Below the pieces are notes generated by a model. That model had not been told where the DNA came from. It saw nothing but the letters and a program-made list of their open reading frames with translations, and searched no databases. 64,000 bases of DNA, taken from NCBI RefSeq assembly GCF_033436665.1, contig NZ_JAWQFO010000006.1, forward strand, positions 62,001-126,000, given 5' to 3'. This document shows positions 42,611 to 51,521 of this stretch, in pieces. The DNA is from JAWQFO01 sp033436665 (GTDB lineage Bacteria > Pseudomonadota > Alphaproteobacteria > Rhodobacterales > Rhodobacteraceae). Position 1 is the stretch's first letter; each line of letters starts with the position of its first letter. The translations under genes were made by a program, and so were the position numbers.

Positions 42611-43645
42611 ATGATCGCGGGAAACCGGAGCAGGCGGCGGACCAAGGTGCACAGACCAGCCTTCATGAGACACCCGCGCGAAGTGCGCCGGACCGGGAGC
42701 GACAGCCCCGCCGCCTCGCTCTGGAGCTACGTCTGGCGGATGAGCGAGTGGCACCAGGTCTGCATCTGCGGGCTGGCGGTGGTCGTGGCGCTGGTCAACC
42801 TCGTGCCGCTGGAGCTGCAGCGGCGGATCATCAACGAGGTGGTGGAGAGCCAGAACGTGCCGCTGCTGGTGCAGTTCGGACTGGTCTATCTGGGCGTGAT
42901 CATGCTGCACCAGGTGCTGAAGTTCACGCTGCGGCTCTACCAGTCGTGGCTCGCCGAAAGCGCGCGCGCCTACACGCGCCAGCACCTGCTGGGGCTTTAC
43001 GGCGAGCGCCTGGTCGAAGAGGAGGCCGCGGAAGGCGACACCGACGAGACCGGCAGCGGGCGCGCGGTGTCGATCGTCAACGCCGAGGTCGAGCGGCTGG
43101 GCGGGTTCGTCGGCGAGGAGCTGTCGCAGGCGGTTGCCAACGTCGCGATGCTGCTGGGCATCATGGGCTACATGCTGGTGGTGCAGCCCACGATCGCGCT
43201 GGTGTCGCTGGCCTTCCTGGTGCCGCAGGTCGTGGTGACGCCCTTCATGCAGCGCAAGCTCAACGCGCTGATGGAAAAGCGCGTCGGCTACCTGCGCACG
43301 CTGGGCGACGAGATCGCCGAGATGGGGGCGACCTGCGACGGCGAGGACATGCCGATTCTCGGCAAGATCTTCCGCAACCGGATGATCTTTTACGCGCTCA
43401 AGTTCGCGTTGAAGCTGCTGCTGAATCTGATGAGCGCGCTCTGCCCGCTGGCGGTGCTGATCTTCGGCGGCTACCAGGTCATGCAGGGCGAGGCGCAGGT
43501 CGGGGTCCTGGTCGCTTTTATCTCGGGATTCGAACGGCTTGCCGACCCGTTGCGCGAACTCATCAGCTTCTACCGCGTGGCCGCGCAGGCCAGCGTCCAG
43601 CACGACATGATCGCCAAATGGATGGATTTACCGCAACAGGACTGA
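42611..43645 (+). CDS. Orphan ABC-exporter membrane domain without ATPase
   Basis: About 344 residues with the six-helix exporter fold: SYVWRMSEWHQVCICGLAVVV, the ESARAYTRQHLLGLYGERLVEEE intracellular loop, and GVLVAFISGFERLADPLRELISFYRVAAQASV, exactly where type-I exporters lead into the ATPase domain. It then stops (KWMDLPQQD) with no Walker motifs. Either the ATPase was lost or it acts as a stand-alone membrane protein. The frame is clean, which suggests it is kept. The start is uncertain: ATG 42611, GTG 42647 or ATG 42665. Confidence 0.75.
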   Translation: MIAGNRSRRRTKVHRPAFMRHPREVRRTGSDSPAASLWSYVWRMSEWHQVCICGLAVVVALVNLVPLELQRRIINEVVESQNVPLLVQFGLVYLGVIMLHQVLKFTLRLYQSWLAESARAYTRQHLLGLYGERLVEEEAAEGDTDETGSGRAVSIVNAEVERLGGFVGEELSQAVANVAMLLGIMGYMLVVQPTIALVSLAFLVPQVVVTPFMQRKLNALMEKRVGYLRTLGDEIAEMGATCDGEDMPILGKIFRNRMIFYALKFALKLLLNLMSALCPLAVLIFGGYQVMQGEAQVGVLVAFISGFERLADPLRELISFYRVAAQASVQHDMIAKWMDLPQQD

Positions 43646-43733
43646 TTTCAACTCTTAATTGTTCTTGGGGCTGTGTGATTCGGCGTGTAGCGTGACCCGC
43701 GCGAGACCTTGTCGTGCATCTGGGGAGGAGCCT

Positions 43734-44141
43734 ATGTCCGCATCTTCATTCCTGGGCATCGCCGTGATGGCTGCCATGGCGCTTGGCGCCAAGCAGCTTT
43801 ATGGGCAGACCGTGTCCGAGGTGCATTTCGAGACCGGGGCCAGCAGCGCCGAGATCGCGGGCGAGATCACCGGAAACGACTACGTCGACTACACGCTCGG
43901 CGCCCGCGCGGGGCAGACGATGACCGCGACGATCACACCGTCGGGCAGCCTTGCCGTCTATTTCAACATCCTGCCTCCGGGCAGCCAGGGCGAGGCGATC
44001 TTCATCGGCTCGACCGAGGGCGAAAGCGCGTCGATCGAGTTGCCCGAGGACGGCGACTATACCCTGCGCGTCTACCAGATGGGCAATGCCAAGGACGCGG
44101 GCGAGACCCACGGCTACACGCTGGCGGTGGGGATCGAGTAG
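43734..44141 (+). CDS. PliG-like inhibitor of g-type lysozyme
   Basis: A 135-residue secreted protein. A short hydrophobic N-terminus (about 1-25) is followed by VHFETGASSAEIAGEITGND, YVDYTLGARAGQTMTATI, a middle strand-rich part (YFNILPPGSQGEAIFIG) and the C-terminal DGDYTLRVYQMGNA. The order matches the PliG fold as I recall it for E. coli PliG (VEFRKGHSSAQYSGEIKG...YELRVLQTRN). PliG proteins shield periplasmic peptidoglycan from animal g-type lysozyme. A strong GGGGAGGAG ribosome site precedes ATG 43734. Confidence 0.7.
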   Translation: MSASSFLGIAVMAAMALGAKQLYGQTVSEVHFETGASSAEIAGEITGNDYVDYTLGARAGQTMTATITPSGSLAVYFNILPPGSQGEAIFIGSTEGESASIELPEDGDYTLRVYQMGNAKDAGETHGYTLAVGIE

Positions 44142-44142
44142 A

Positions 44143-44159
44143 GGCGGGCGGACCCCGCC
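44143..44159. terminator. Hairpin between convergent PliG-like and M13 genes
   Basis: GGCGGG, loop CGGAC, CCCGCC in the 25-bp gap between two convergent genes. No T-run, so it is a weak terminator candidate. Confidence 0.4.
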
Positions 44160-44166
44160 ACCGCTG

Positions 44167-46236
44167 TCACCAGGCGCGCGAGCGGTTTTCGGGGGCGAGC
44201 CACATCGGGTCGCCTTCGCGGATGTCGAAGGTTTCGTACCAGGCATCGACATGCTGGAGTGCGGCGACGGCGCGGTAGAAGTCCGGGGCGTGGCCGTCGT
44301 TGACGACGATGGTGGTCAGGAAGGCATCCGTGATCTGCGCGGTCCAGAGTTGCGCCCATGCGATGAAGCAGCGTTCGGACGGGTTGAGGCCGTCGATCTC
44401 GACATTCTCCTCGGGGTGCTCGTCGAGATAGCGCAGCAGCGCCTCGTGGGCGAAGGTGATGCCCCCGACGTCGGCCATGTTCTCGCCGACGCCGAGCTGG
44501 CCGTTGATGTAGATGCCCGGCAGCACCTCGTAGGCGTCGGCCTGTTCGACCAGCTTTCTGGCCTCGACGATGAAGGCCTGGGTGTCTTCCGGCGTCCACC
44601 AGTCGCGCAGGTTGCCTTCGGCGTCGTACTGGCGGCCGGTGAAGTCGAAGCCGTGGGTCATCTCGTGCCCGATGATCGCGCCGAGCCGGCAGAATTTCAG
44701 CGGCGCGTCCATGTCCGGAGAGAAGGCTGGAGGCTGGGTGATCGCGGCGGTGATCTCGAATCCGTTGATCGTCGGAGAATAGGCCGCGTTCATCGCGATC
44801 GGCAGGGTGGATTCGCCGCTGAACTCGTCGTGTTCGGGCGGGCGCGTCAGCTTGTCGAGCTCGCGCGCATGGTCGAAGCGTCCAAGCGCGATCATGTTGG
44901 CGACCGGGTCGCTGCCGATGTCGACGCCGCTGTAGTCGATCCAGGTGTCGGGATAGCCGACCTTGTAATAGAACCTGTCGACCTTCTCGAGCGCGGCTTC
45001 GCGGGTCGGCTCGGAGAGCCAGGCGCTGTCTTCGATCCGGTCGCGGAACACCGCCTTGAAGCGTTCGACGAGATCGAGCACCTCGGCCCGCGTTTCCTCG
45101 GGATAAAACCGGTCGACGTAAAGCTGGCTGGCGGGATGGCCGAGGTTCTTCTTGAGCAGGTCGTAGACCCGTTCCGAGCGTGGCGGATCGTGGCGCGCCC
45201 CGAGCAGGGCCTCGTGGAAGGCCATGCGCGGCTCGTGCAGGGCGGTGGCGAGGAAGGGCGCGAAGTTTTCGATGATGCGGAAGGCGGCGTAGTCCTTGAG
45301 ATCCTGCATCGGGGTGTCGCGCCAGACCTCGGAAACCTCCGGCAGGGCGCGCGGTTCGTAAAGGTAGAACCAGTCGGGCGCGTCGAAGCCCGAGATCTCG
45401 AGATAGGCGTCGAGATCGATTTCGGGTGCGAGCGTCTTGACCTCGTCATAGGAGGCGCGGCCGAAACGGTTGGCCGGGTCCTTGGCCTCGGCCGGGGTCA
45501 GGAAGGCGGCATAGAGCCTGCGTTCGAGCGCCAGCGAGAGGTCCGCGACGCGCTCGGCCTCGGCCTCGGGATAGCCGGCGGCGGCGAGAAGGTCGCGGAT
45601 GAACGTTCGGTAGGCCACCAGCGGTGCGCTGTCGGCCGGACCGCGCAGCACCTCCTGGAAATGACGGTCGAGCCCGAAGGTCTGGCCGAGCGCGAACATC
45701 GCGTGGCTGTTCCGGTCCGCCGGGTCCTGCGAGGGGCCGAACATGGCAAAGAGTGCGGGGCCGTCGACGGACAGCTGGCGGGCCATGACGGCGGTGAGAT
45801 CGGCGAAATCCTCGACCGCCGCGACCTCGTCGAGCAGGGGGCGGATCGGTTCGATCCCGGCAGCGTCGATCGCCTCGACATCCATGAAGGCGTTGTAGAA
45901 ATCGCCGACAAGCTGCGTGGGCGAGCCTTTCGGTGCTTCGGCGGCCGCCTCACCGGCCTCGGCGGCGACGAGGCTGACCTGCTTGGCCAGCCGGTCCGTC
46001 ATGATGGTGAAGATGCCGTAGCTGCCGAATTGCGCGGGCCGCGCGACCCGGTCGAGCCATCCGCCCGACGCATAGCGGTAGAAGTCCTGGGCCGGGTCGA
46101 CGGTGGGGTCCATGTTCTCGACCGAGAAGGCCAGCAGGTCCGGGCCGATCTCGGGAAGGGCGCTGTCCTGCGCGGCAGCGGAACCGGTGAAAAGCGCGCA
46201 GACCGCTGCTGTCGAAGTCCGTCGGAAATAGTTCAT
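44167..46236 (-). CDS. M13 family zinc metallopeptidase (neprilysin/PepO type)
   Basis: A 689-residue secreted peptidase. Signal peptide MNYFRRTSTAAVCALFTGSAAA, an N-terminal domain with PTVDPAQDFYRYASGGWLD, substrate-binding NAAYSPTINGFEI, zinc site GHEMTHGFDF (about 524-528) and the third zinc ligand in GENMADVGGI (about 585). It degrades small peptides in the periplasm. The C-terminal segment is NRSRAW rather than the classical CxxW. Start at ATG 46236 after a G-rich ribosome site. It could supply peptides to the nearby oligopeptide-type importer. Confidence 0.93.
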   Translation of the reverse strand: MNYFRRTSTAAVCALFTGSAAAQDSALPEIGPDLLAFSVENMDPTVDPAQDFYRYASGGWLDRVARPAQFGSYGIFTIMTDRLAKQVSLVAAEAGEAAAEAPKGSPTQLVGDFYNAFMDVEAIDAAGIEPIRPLLDEVAAVEDFADLTAVMARQLSVDGPALFAMFGPSQDPADRNSHAMFALGQTFGLDRHFQEVLRGPADSAPLVAYRTFIRDLLAAAGYPEAEAERVADLSLALERRLYAAFLTPAEAKDPANRFGRASYDEVKTLAPEIDLDAYLEISGFDAPDWFYLYEPRALPEVSEVWRDTPMQDLKDYAAFRIIENFAPFLATALHEPRMAFHEALLGARHDPPRSERVYDLLKKNLGHPASQLYVDRFYPEETRAEVLDLVERFKAVFRDRIEDSAWLSEPTREAALEKVDRFYYKVGYPDTWIDYSGVDIGSDPVANMIALGRFDHARELDKLTRPPEHDEFSGESTLPIAMNAAYSPTINGFEITAAITQPPAFSPDMDAPLKFCRLGAIIGHEMTHGFDFTGRQYDAEGNLRDWWTPEDTQAFIVEARKLVEQADAYEVLPGIYINGQLGVGENMADVGGITFAHEALLRYLDEHPEENVEIDGLNPSERCFIAWAQLWTAQITDAFLTTIVVNDGHAPDFYRAVAALQHVDAWYETFDIREGDPMWLAPENRSRAW

Positions 46237-46566
46237 GTCGTCCCCCCCAAGGTTGTGCGCGGCGGCTCTTGTCCGGGGCCGCGCTGGTTCGACCATAACC
46301 GGGGGATGCGAAATTGACAGCTTTGGCGGTGCATCCGGCAGGTTAGGGGCGCGCAACCGCCGGGAGAGGTGGCGTCGCTGTACGGGTCACCGGGGTGGCG
46401 TCACCCTTCGGCGTCGCGCTTCAGGCGCTCTTGAAGCCCCTCATCCATTCGGTCGGGGTCGCGCATAATGAAGATCATGTGGCTGAGGTGCTCTATCCCG
46501 GGATCGGCGCGGACGCGGCGAGAGGCCCGGTGGCGGGCCTCCCGGCGTTGCCGGTCGGTTACCGGA
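46237..46566. other. Intergenic stretch with no supported gene
   Basis: 330 bp between the M13 peptidase start and the end of the binding-protein gene. A 25-codon minus-strand frame ending at 46401 (MIFIMRDPDRMDEGLQERLK) reads like protein but lacks support. The M13 promoter must lie in its right part. I see no repeats or hairpins of note. Confidence 0.5.
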
Positions 46567-48051
46567 TCACTCGGACCAGGACACCGCCGTGAGGTCGGTG
46601 GCCTGGGTCGGGGCGTTGGCCCAGAGCCCTTCGACGCCGGCCTTGGCGACGACGAGGTTGGCAAGCTGGAAGAGATAGCCGTTGACGTGGTCCTCGGCGA
46701 TCATGCGCTCGGCGTCCTGCATCAGTTCAGTGCGCTTGTCCGGATCGGTGGTGCCGTCGAGCGTCGCCATCAGGGTGCGGAAGTCCGGGTTGTCGTACTG
46801 GAAGTAGTAGTCCGGCTTGGCATAGATGCCGATGTCCATCGGCTCGGTATGGCTGACGATGGTCAGGCCGAAGTCCTTGCCCTTGAACACGCTTTCGAGC
46901 CACTGCGCCCATTCGACGTTGACGATCTCGGCGGTGATGCCGACCTCGGCGAGCTGGGCGGCGATGATCTCGCCGCCGCGGCGCGCGTAGGAGGGCGGCG
47001 GCAGGTGCAGCGTGGTGGTGAAGCCGTCGCCGTGCCCGGCCTCGGCCAGCAGCTTTTTCGACTGCTCGGGATCGTAGGCGCTGAGCTCGGTGAGGTCGAC
47101 ATAGGCCGGGTTGTGCGGCGCGAAATGGGTGCCGATCGGCGTGCCGTAGCCGAACATGGCGCCGTCGATGATCGCCTGCCGGTCGATGGCATGGGCGACG
47201 GCGGCGCGGACCGCGGGGTCGTCGAAGGGTTCGCGCTTGTTGTTCATCGCGAGGATCGTCTCGCCCTCGGTCGAGCCGACCAGCACCTGGAAGCGCGGGT
47301 CGCCCTCGAACTGCGGCAGGTTCTCGGGGGCGGGGAAGCCGGTGAAGACGTCGACATCCTCGGCCATCATCGCGGCGAAGGCGGCGGTCGGATCGGAGAT
47401 GAACTTGAACGTCGCCACGTCGAGAGCGGCGGGGGTGCCCCAGTAGGCGAGGTTCTTCTCGATCTTGATGTTGTCGCCCTGGGTCCAGGAGGTGAACTTG
47501 AAGGCGCCGGTGCCGATGGGCAGCTGCTTGATGTTCTCGATGCTCTCGGGCGCCACGATCACCGCGTCGCCCCAGGCGAGGTTGAAGAGCAGGCTGCCGT
47601 TGGGCTCTTTCAGCGTCATGGCGACGGTGGCGCCGTCGATCACCTCGACGCTTTCGATGCCTTCGTAAAGCGCCTTCTGGGCGTTGGCGCTGTCCTCTGC
47701 GAGGATACGGTCGAAGGTGAACTTGACGTCCTCGGCGTCGAAGGTGGTGCCGTCATGGAACAGCACGCCGCTGCGCAGGCGGAAGGTGTAGGTCAGCCCG
47801 TCGTCTGAGATTTCCCAGCTTTCGGCGAGCCCCGGAACCACTGAGCCGTCCGAGGTGAAGCGGGTCAGGCCTTCGAAGACGTTGGAATAGAGCACGGAAT
47901 CGATGGCGCCGGCGGCGGCGGACGTGGGATCGAGATGCGGCGGTTCGAGCTGCATCGCCACCACGATGTCGGTCTTGGCCGCGGCCGCGCCGAGCGTTGC
48001 CGCGAAGGCGAGCGCGCTTGCGGCGACGAGGCGGGTTAGCTTGTACTTCAT
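46567..48051 (-). CDS. ABC transporter substrate-binding protein, family 5
   Basis: A 494-residue periplasmic binding protein: signal peptide (MKYKLTRLVAASALAFAATLGAAAA), then PPHLDPTSAAAGAIDSVLY, LAESWEISDDGLTYTFRLR and VLFHDGTTFDAEDVKFTFDR, the family signature. Start at ATG 48051. It follows an M20 amidohydrolase gene by 19 bp on the same strand and has no permease beside it. The permease/ATPase operon at 35.4-38.8 kb lacks a binding protein, so the two probably form one importer split by an insertion or rearrangement (inference). Confidence 0.92.
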   Translation of the reverse strand: MKYKLTRLVAASALAFAATLGAAAAKTDIVVAMQLEPPHLDPTSAAAGAIDSVLYSNVFEGLTRFTSDGSVVPGLAESWEISDDGLTYTFRLRSGVLFHDGTTFDAEDVKFTFDRILAEDSANAQKALYEGIESVEVIDGATVAMTLKEPNGSLLFNLAWGDAVIVAPESIENIKQLPIGTGAFKFTSWTQGDNIKIEKNLAYWGTPAALDVATFKFISDPTAAFAAMMAEDVDVFTGFPAPENLPQFEGDPRFQVLVGSTEGETILAMNNKREPFDDPAVRAAVAHAIDRQAIIDGAMFGYGTPIGTHFAPHNPAYVDLTELSAYDPEQSKKLLAEAGHGDGFTTTLHLPPPSYARRGGEIIAAQLAEVGITAEIVNVEWAQWLESVFKGKDFGLTIVSHTEPMDIGIYAKPDYYFQYDNPDFRTLMATLDGTTDPDKRTELMQDAERMIAEDHVNGYLFQLANLVVAKAGVEGLWANAPTQATDLTAVSWSE

Positions 48052-48070
48052 GACGTGAACTCCGTTTTTC

Positions 48071-49360
48071 TCAGTCCGCGGCAGGCAGAAGCAGCGTCTG
48101 CAAGGCGGCCCCCATGACCTTGGCGCTGTCGAGCATATCATCAACGCCGACATATTCATCCGGTTTGTGCGCCAGTTCGAGGATGCCCGGGCCGTAGGCG
48201 ATGCAGTTCTTCAGCCGCCCGATGCGGTCGATGTGTTTCTGATCGTAAGTGCCGGGGGATGCAACGTATTCGGGGGGTTTTCCGATCACATCCTCGATTG
48301 CGCGGGCCACCGTGCGCACCACCGGCGCGTCGCGTTCGGTCATCGAGGGCAGCACGGAGTTGATCTCGGTCAGTTCGTAGTCGAAATCAGGGCGGGTGGC
48401 TTTCAGACCTTCGAGCAGGGCTGTGACCTCGGCGCGGACCTCCTCGAGGCTTTCCTCGACGAGGAAGCGCCGATCGATGACGATGCGGCAACTGTCGGGC
48501 ACGCAATGGGCGGGCAGGCCGGTGAAATCCGGCGCGTTCTCGGGCTGGCCGCCGTGGATCGAGTTGATGTTCATCGTCGAGGAGCGCGCGCCCTCGGGAA
48601 CGACCGGCATCTCGGTGCGGCGCGCGGCCATCGCGGGATAGAGCTTGTCCTCGAATTCGCGCAGCACCGCGCCCATGTGGCGCACGGCACAGTCGCCCAG
48701 GAACGGCATCGAACCGTGCGCAATCTCGCCCCGGGTCTCGATCTCGGCCCACCAGCCGCCGCGGTGGCCAAGGCAGATGCGGTCCTTGTCGAGCGGTTCG
48801 GGGATGATGACGTGCTGCACGCGCGCGGGGTCGAACCAGCCTTTTTCGGCGAGGTAGGCGACGCCGCCGTAGCCGCCCGATTCCTCGTCCGCGGTGCACG
48901 AGATCTCGATATGGCCGGCAAAATCGGGGTGGGTGGCGACAAAGGCTTCGGCGGCGATGATCGAGGCGGCGAGCCCGCCCTTCATGTCGCAGGCGCCGCG
49001 TCCGTAAATGCGCCCGTCGCGCAACTCGCCGCCGAAGGGATCGGTGGTCCAGCCGCGCCCGACCTCGACCACGTCGGTGTGCGAGTTGAAATGCACGCAG
49101 TCGCCCGGATGCCGCCCCGAGCGGCGCGCGACGATGTTCCAGCGCGGGTAGGTTTCGCTGTCGCCCGGCGTGCCGGTGGCGCGAATGAGTTCGGTCTCGA
49201 ACCCCGCCGCGGACAGGCGTGCATCGAGGTATTCGCAGATTGCGCGGTAGTCGCGGCCCGGCGGGTTCAGCGTCGGGATGCGGATGAGATCCTGGGTCAG
49301 GGCGATCAGGTCGTCGCGGCGCGCGTCGATGGCCTGCGAAAGGGAGGTGCGGTCGAGCAT
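48071..49360 (-). CDS. M20 family amidohydrolase (ArgE/DapE type)
   Basis: A 429-residue dizinc hydrolase: HFNSHTDVVEVG (metal His/Asp), GRGACDMKGGLAA, TADEESGGYGGVAYL (catalytic Glu pair) and the dimer domain with GEIAHGSMPFLG. Members remove acyl or succinyl groups from amino acids or split dipeptides. It precedes and is cotranscribed with the binding-protein gene, which suggests it processes the compound that protein binds. A true argE/dapE is less likely in this accessory setting. Confidence 0.88.
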   Translation of the reverse strand: MLDRTSLSQAIDARRDDLIALTQDLIRIPTLNPPGRDYRAICEYLDARLSAAGFETELIRATGTPGDSETYPRWNIVARRSGRHPGDCVHFNSHTDVVEVGRGWTTDPFGGELRDGRIYGRGACDMKGGLAASIIAAEAFVATHPDFAGHIEISCTADEESGGYGGVAYLAEKGWFDPARVQHVIIPEPLDKDRICLGHRGGWWAEIETRGEIAHGSMPFLGDCAVRHMGAVLREFEDKLYPAMAARRTEMPVVPEGARSSTMNINSIHGGQPENAPDFTGLPAHCVPDSCRIVIDRRFLVEESLEEVRAEVTALLEGLKATRPDFDYELTEINSVLPSMTERDAPVVRTVARAIEDVIGKPPEYVASPGTYDQKHIDRIGRLKNCIAYGPGILELAHKPDEYVGVDDMLDSAKVMGAALQTLLLPAAD

Positions 49361-49485
49361 GGGCGGAGTGTCCGCCGCCGGGACGCGCTTGGCAAGACGA
49401 ATGGGGTTGATCCGCGGCGCGCGGTGGCGTGTCTTGGGGCGGGGCCCCGGATCTGACGGCCCCGGCAGCAGAGAAAGGACCAGCC

Positions 49486-49941
49486 ATGCCCAAACCGGAC
49501 CTGCCGATGGCGGGCGGATGCCGCTGCGGGGCGACCCGTTTCGAGATCACCGCCCCGCCGATGATGACGATGGCCTGCCACTGCACCGGCTGTCAGAAGA
49601 TGGCCTCGAGCGCCTATTCGCTGTCGATGATGGTGGCAGGCGACGCCTTCCGGGTGACGAAAGGCGACACCGTGCAGGGCGGGTTGAAGGGGCCGCAGAT
49701 CGACCACCGCTTCTGCCCCGAGTGCATGAGCTGGATGTACACGCAGTTCAGCGACACGGATGCCTATGTGAACGTCCGGCCCACGATGCTCGACGATCCA
49801 TCGTGGTTCGCGCCTTACGTCGAATCCTGGACCTCGGAAAAGCTGCCCTGGGTCACCCTGCCGGTCGAGCAGAGCTATCCGCAGTTCCCGCCGAAGGAGG
49901 ATCGCCCGAAGCTGGGCGAAGGCTTCGCGGCCTGGTTCTGA
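49486..49941 (+). CDS. GFA family protein (CENP-V/GFA domain)
   Basis: A 151-residue zinc protein with the four-pair cysteine pattern: GGCRCGATRF, CHCTGCQKM and FCPECMSWMY. The family includes the glutathione-dependent formaldehyde-activating enzyme and many uncharacterised proteins. Start at ATG 49486 (GAAAGGA ribosome site). It is divergent from the M20 gene and convergent with the aminotransferase gene; its role cannot be read from context. Confidence 0.85.
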   Translation: MPKPDLPMAGGCRCGATRFEITAPPMMTMACHCTGCQKMASSAYSLSMMVAGDAFRVTKGDTVQGGLKGPQIDHRFCPECMSWMYTQFSDTDAYVNVRPTMLDDPSWFAPYVESWTSEKLPWVTLPVEQSYPQFPPKEDRPKLGEGFAAWF

Positions 49942-49944
49942 GGA

Positions 49945-51201
49945 TCAGTTCGCGTCCGTCATGTCTTTCATCGCCGAGAGCAGGCGCGCGACCTCCGTCA
50001 GGCTGTTGTAGTGACAAAGCGAGACCCGCACCGCGGCGTCGAGGCCGAGGGGGTCGAGGATGTTGCCGGAATAGTGGTCGGCCTTGCGGATGTGGGTGCG
50101 GATGCCCTGGTCGTTGAGCTTTGCGACGATCTCGGCTGCGGGGATGGAGTCCAGCGCAAATGTCACCAGACCCTCGCGGCGCGGGTTGTCGGAGCCGCCA
50201 AGGATGGTGACGCCCGGCAATTCGGCCAGACCCGGCAGGTTGCCGGTGCCGTGGAGCATGGCGTCGGTCAGCGCCTGTTCGTGATCGTGGATGGCCGCCG
50301 CAGCCGCCTCGATCCGCGCGCGGCGGTCGGTGGCGTCCGAGACCTCGCCGCCGAGCCAGTCGAAATAGGCCACCACGTCCGAGAAGGTGGCATAGGCGCC
50401 GGTGTCGCGGGTGCCCATCTCCCAGTTCGCCTCCGGCCCGCCGGTGAGCTGTTCGAGGGGCAGGGCGGTCAGCCGGTCCGAGGCCCAGGCGATGCCGTAG
50501 CCGTGGCGCGAGAACACCTTGTAGGGCGAGATCACGTAGCCGTCGATGTCGCAGGCGGCGATGTCGATATGGCCGTGGCTGGCGTGCTGGATGCCGTCGA
50601 CGAAGATGATCGCCTGCGGTGCCACGGCACGGATCGCCGCCGAGATGGCGGCGACGTCGTTGGCGATGCCGGTGACCGGCGAGGTGTGCAGAATGGTGGC
50701 GACGCGCACCTCCGGCGTCATCCGCTCGGCGTAGGCCGCGGGCGTCACGGCGCCGGTGGCGTCATCGTGGGGCACGGCGATGTATTCCTTGCCGGCGAGT
50801 TTCGCCCAATGCGTCGCGGCGGAACGCGAGGCGGGATGTTCGACGCTCGAGCCGATCACGGCACCGGGGCGGGTGCCCATGATCGCGGTGCGCAGAAGGC
50901 GGAAGGTGAGCTCGGTCCCGCTTTCGCCGACGAAGAACTGGCCCTCGGGCGCGTTGAAGAAACAGGCCATGTCGGCCTTGGCCTGCGCGATCGTCTCGAC
51001 CAGCGCCCTGGCCGCGGGGTTGTCGCGGCCCTGATTGTCGGGGATGGCCGCGAAGCGCCCCGAGGTCTCGACGACGCTGTTGAGCGTCAGCGCGCCGCCG
51101 GCATTCTCGAAGAAGATGCGCGGGCCCTGAAAGGGGCAGGCGTCGACATGGGCAAAGCGGCTGCGAATGGTGTCGAGAAGCTCGGGGGCGAAAGCGGTCA
51201 T
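49945..51201 (-). CDS. Aminotransferase class V-fold PLP enzyme (cysteine desulfurase-like)
   Basis: A 418-residue fold-type I enzyme: FFENAGGALTLNSVV, SSVEHPASRSA, VDGIQHASHGHIDI (Asp binding the PLP ring nitrogen) and the PLP lysine in YVISPYKVFSRHGYG. The motif set resembles NifS/CsdA-like proteins and selenocysteine lyases, but with SPYK in place of SxHK. It may be a lyase or aminotransferase for an amino acid from the nearby amidohydrolases. It is convergent with the GFA gene and divergent from the PLDc_N gene. Confidence 0.83.
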   Translation of the reverse strand: MTAFAPELLDTIRSRFAHVDACPFQGPRIFFENAGGALTLNSVVETSGRFAAIPDNQGRDNPAARALVETIAQAKADMACFFNAPEGQFFVGESGTELTFRLLRTAIMGTRPGAVIGSSVEHPASRSAATHWAKLAGKEYIAVPHDDATGAVTPAAYAERMTPEVRVATILHTSPVTGIANDVAAISAAIRAVAPQAIIFVDGIQHASHGHIDIAACDIDGYVISPYKVFSRHGYGIAWASDRLTALPLEQLTGGPEANWEMGTRDTGAYATFSDVVAYFDWLGGEVSDATDRRARIEAAAAAIHDHEQALTDAMLHGTGNLPGLAELPGVTILGGSDNPRREGLVTFALDSIPAAEIVAKLNDQGIRTHIRKADHYSGNILDPLGLDAAVRVSLCHYNSLTEVARLLSAMKDMTDAN

Positions 51202-51331
51202 GGCGTGTCTCCTGTTCCCGCGCGGCGTATCAGGCGGCGGGGCGGTGTCAATGGCCGCGGCGCGGCGCGCACGCGGGGCTTGAGCGGTCGCGCCGCTGGG
51301 CTACACTTCGACCGAACAAGAGGAGACAGGG

Positions 51332-51520
51332 ATGTTGAACGGCTATACCGGCTTCTGGGGCTTCGTGATCTTCGTGCTCGACGTCTGGGCGATCGTGTCG
51401 ATCATCAATTCGGCGGCGAGCACCGGAAAGAAGGTCCTCTGGATCCTGCTCGTGGTGCTGCTGCCGGTCGTCGGTTTCGTGATCTGGCTGATCATCGGAC
51501 CGAGGGCAAACAGGGCCTGA
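51332..51520 (+). CDS. PLDc_N-domain membrane protein
   Basis: A 62-residue protein with two membrane helices (WGFVIFVLDVWAIVSII and VLWILLVVLLPVVGFVIWLI) and the short conserved GP at the end. This is the phospholipase D N-terminal-like domain often found alone. An AAGAGGAGA ribosome site precedes ATG 51332. The next gene starts 1 nt after its stop, so the two membrane proteins are probably cotranslated. Confidence 0.8.
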   Translation: MLNGYTGFWGFVIFVLDVWAIVSIINSAASTGKKVLWILLVVLLPVVGFVIWLIIGPRANRA

Positions 51521-51521
51521 G

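Noticed and set aside
43951..46317. 788-codon plus-strand frame opposite the M13 peptidase
   Set aside because: Antisense shadow; the minus-strand frame has the HExxH and ENxxD zinc motifs and a signal peptide.
46401..46478. 25-codon minus-strand ORF (MIFIMRDPDRMDEG...)
   Set aside because: Reads like protein but there is no ribosome site, no context and no family.
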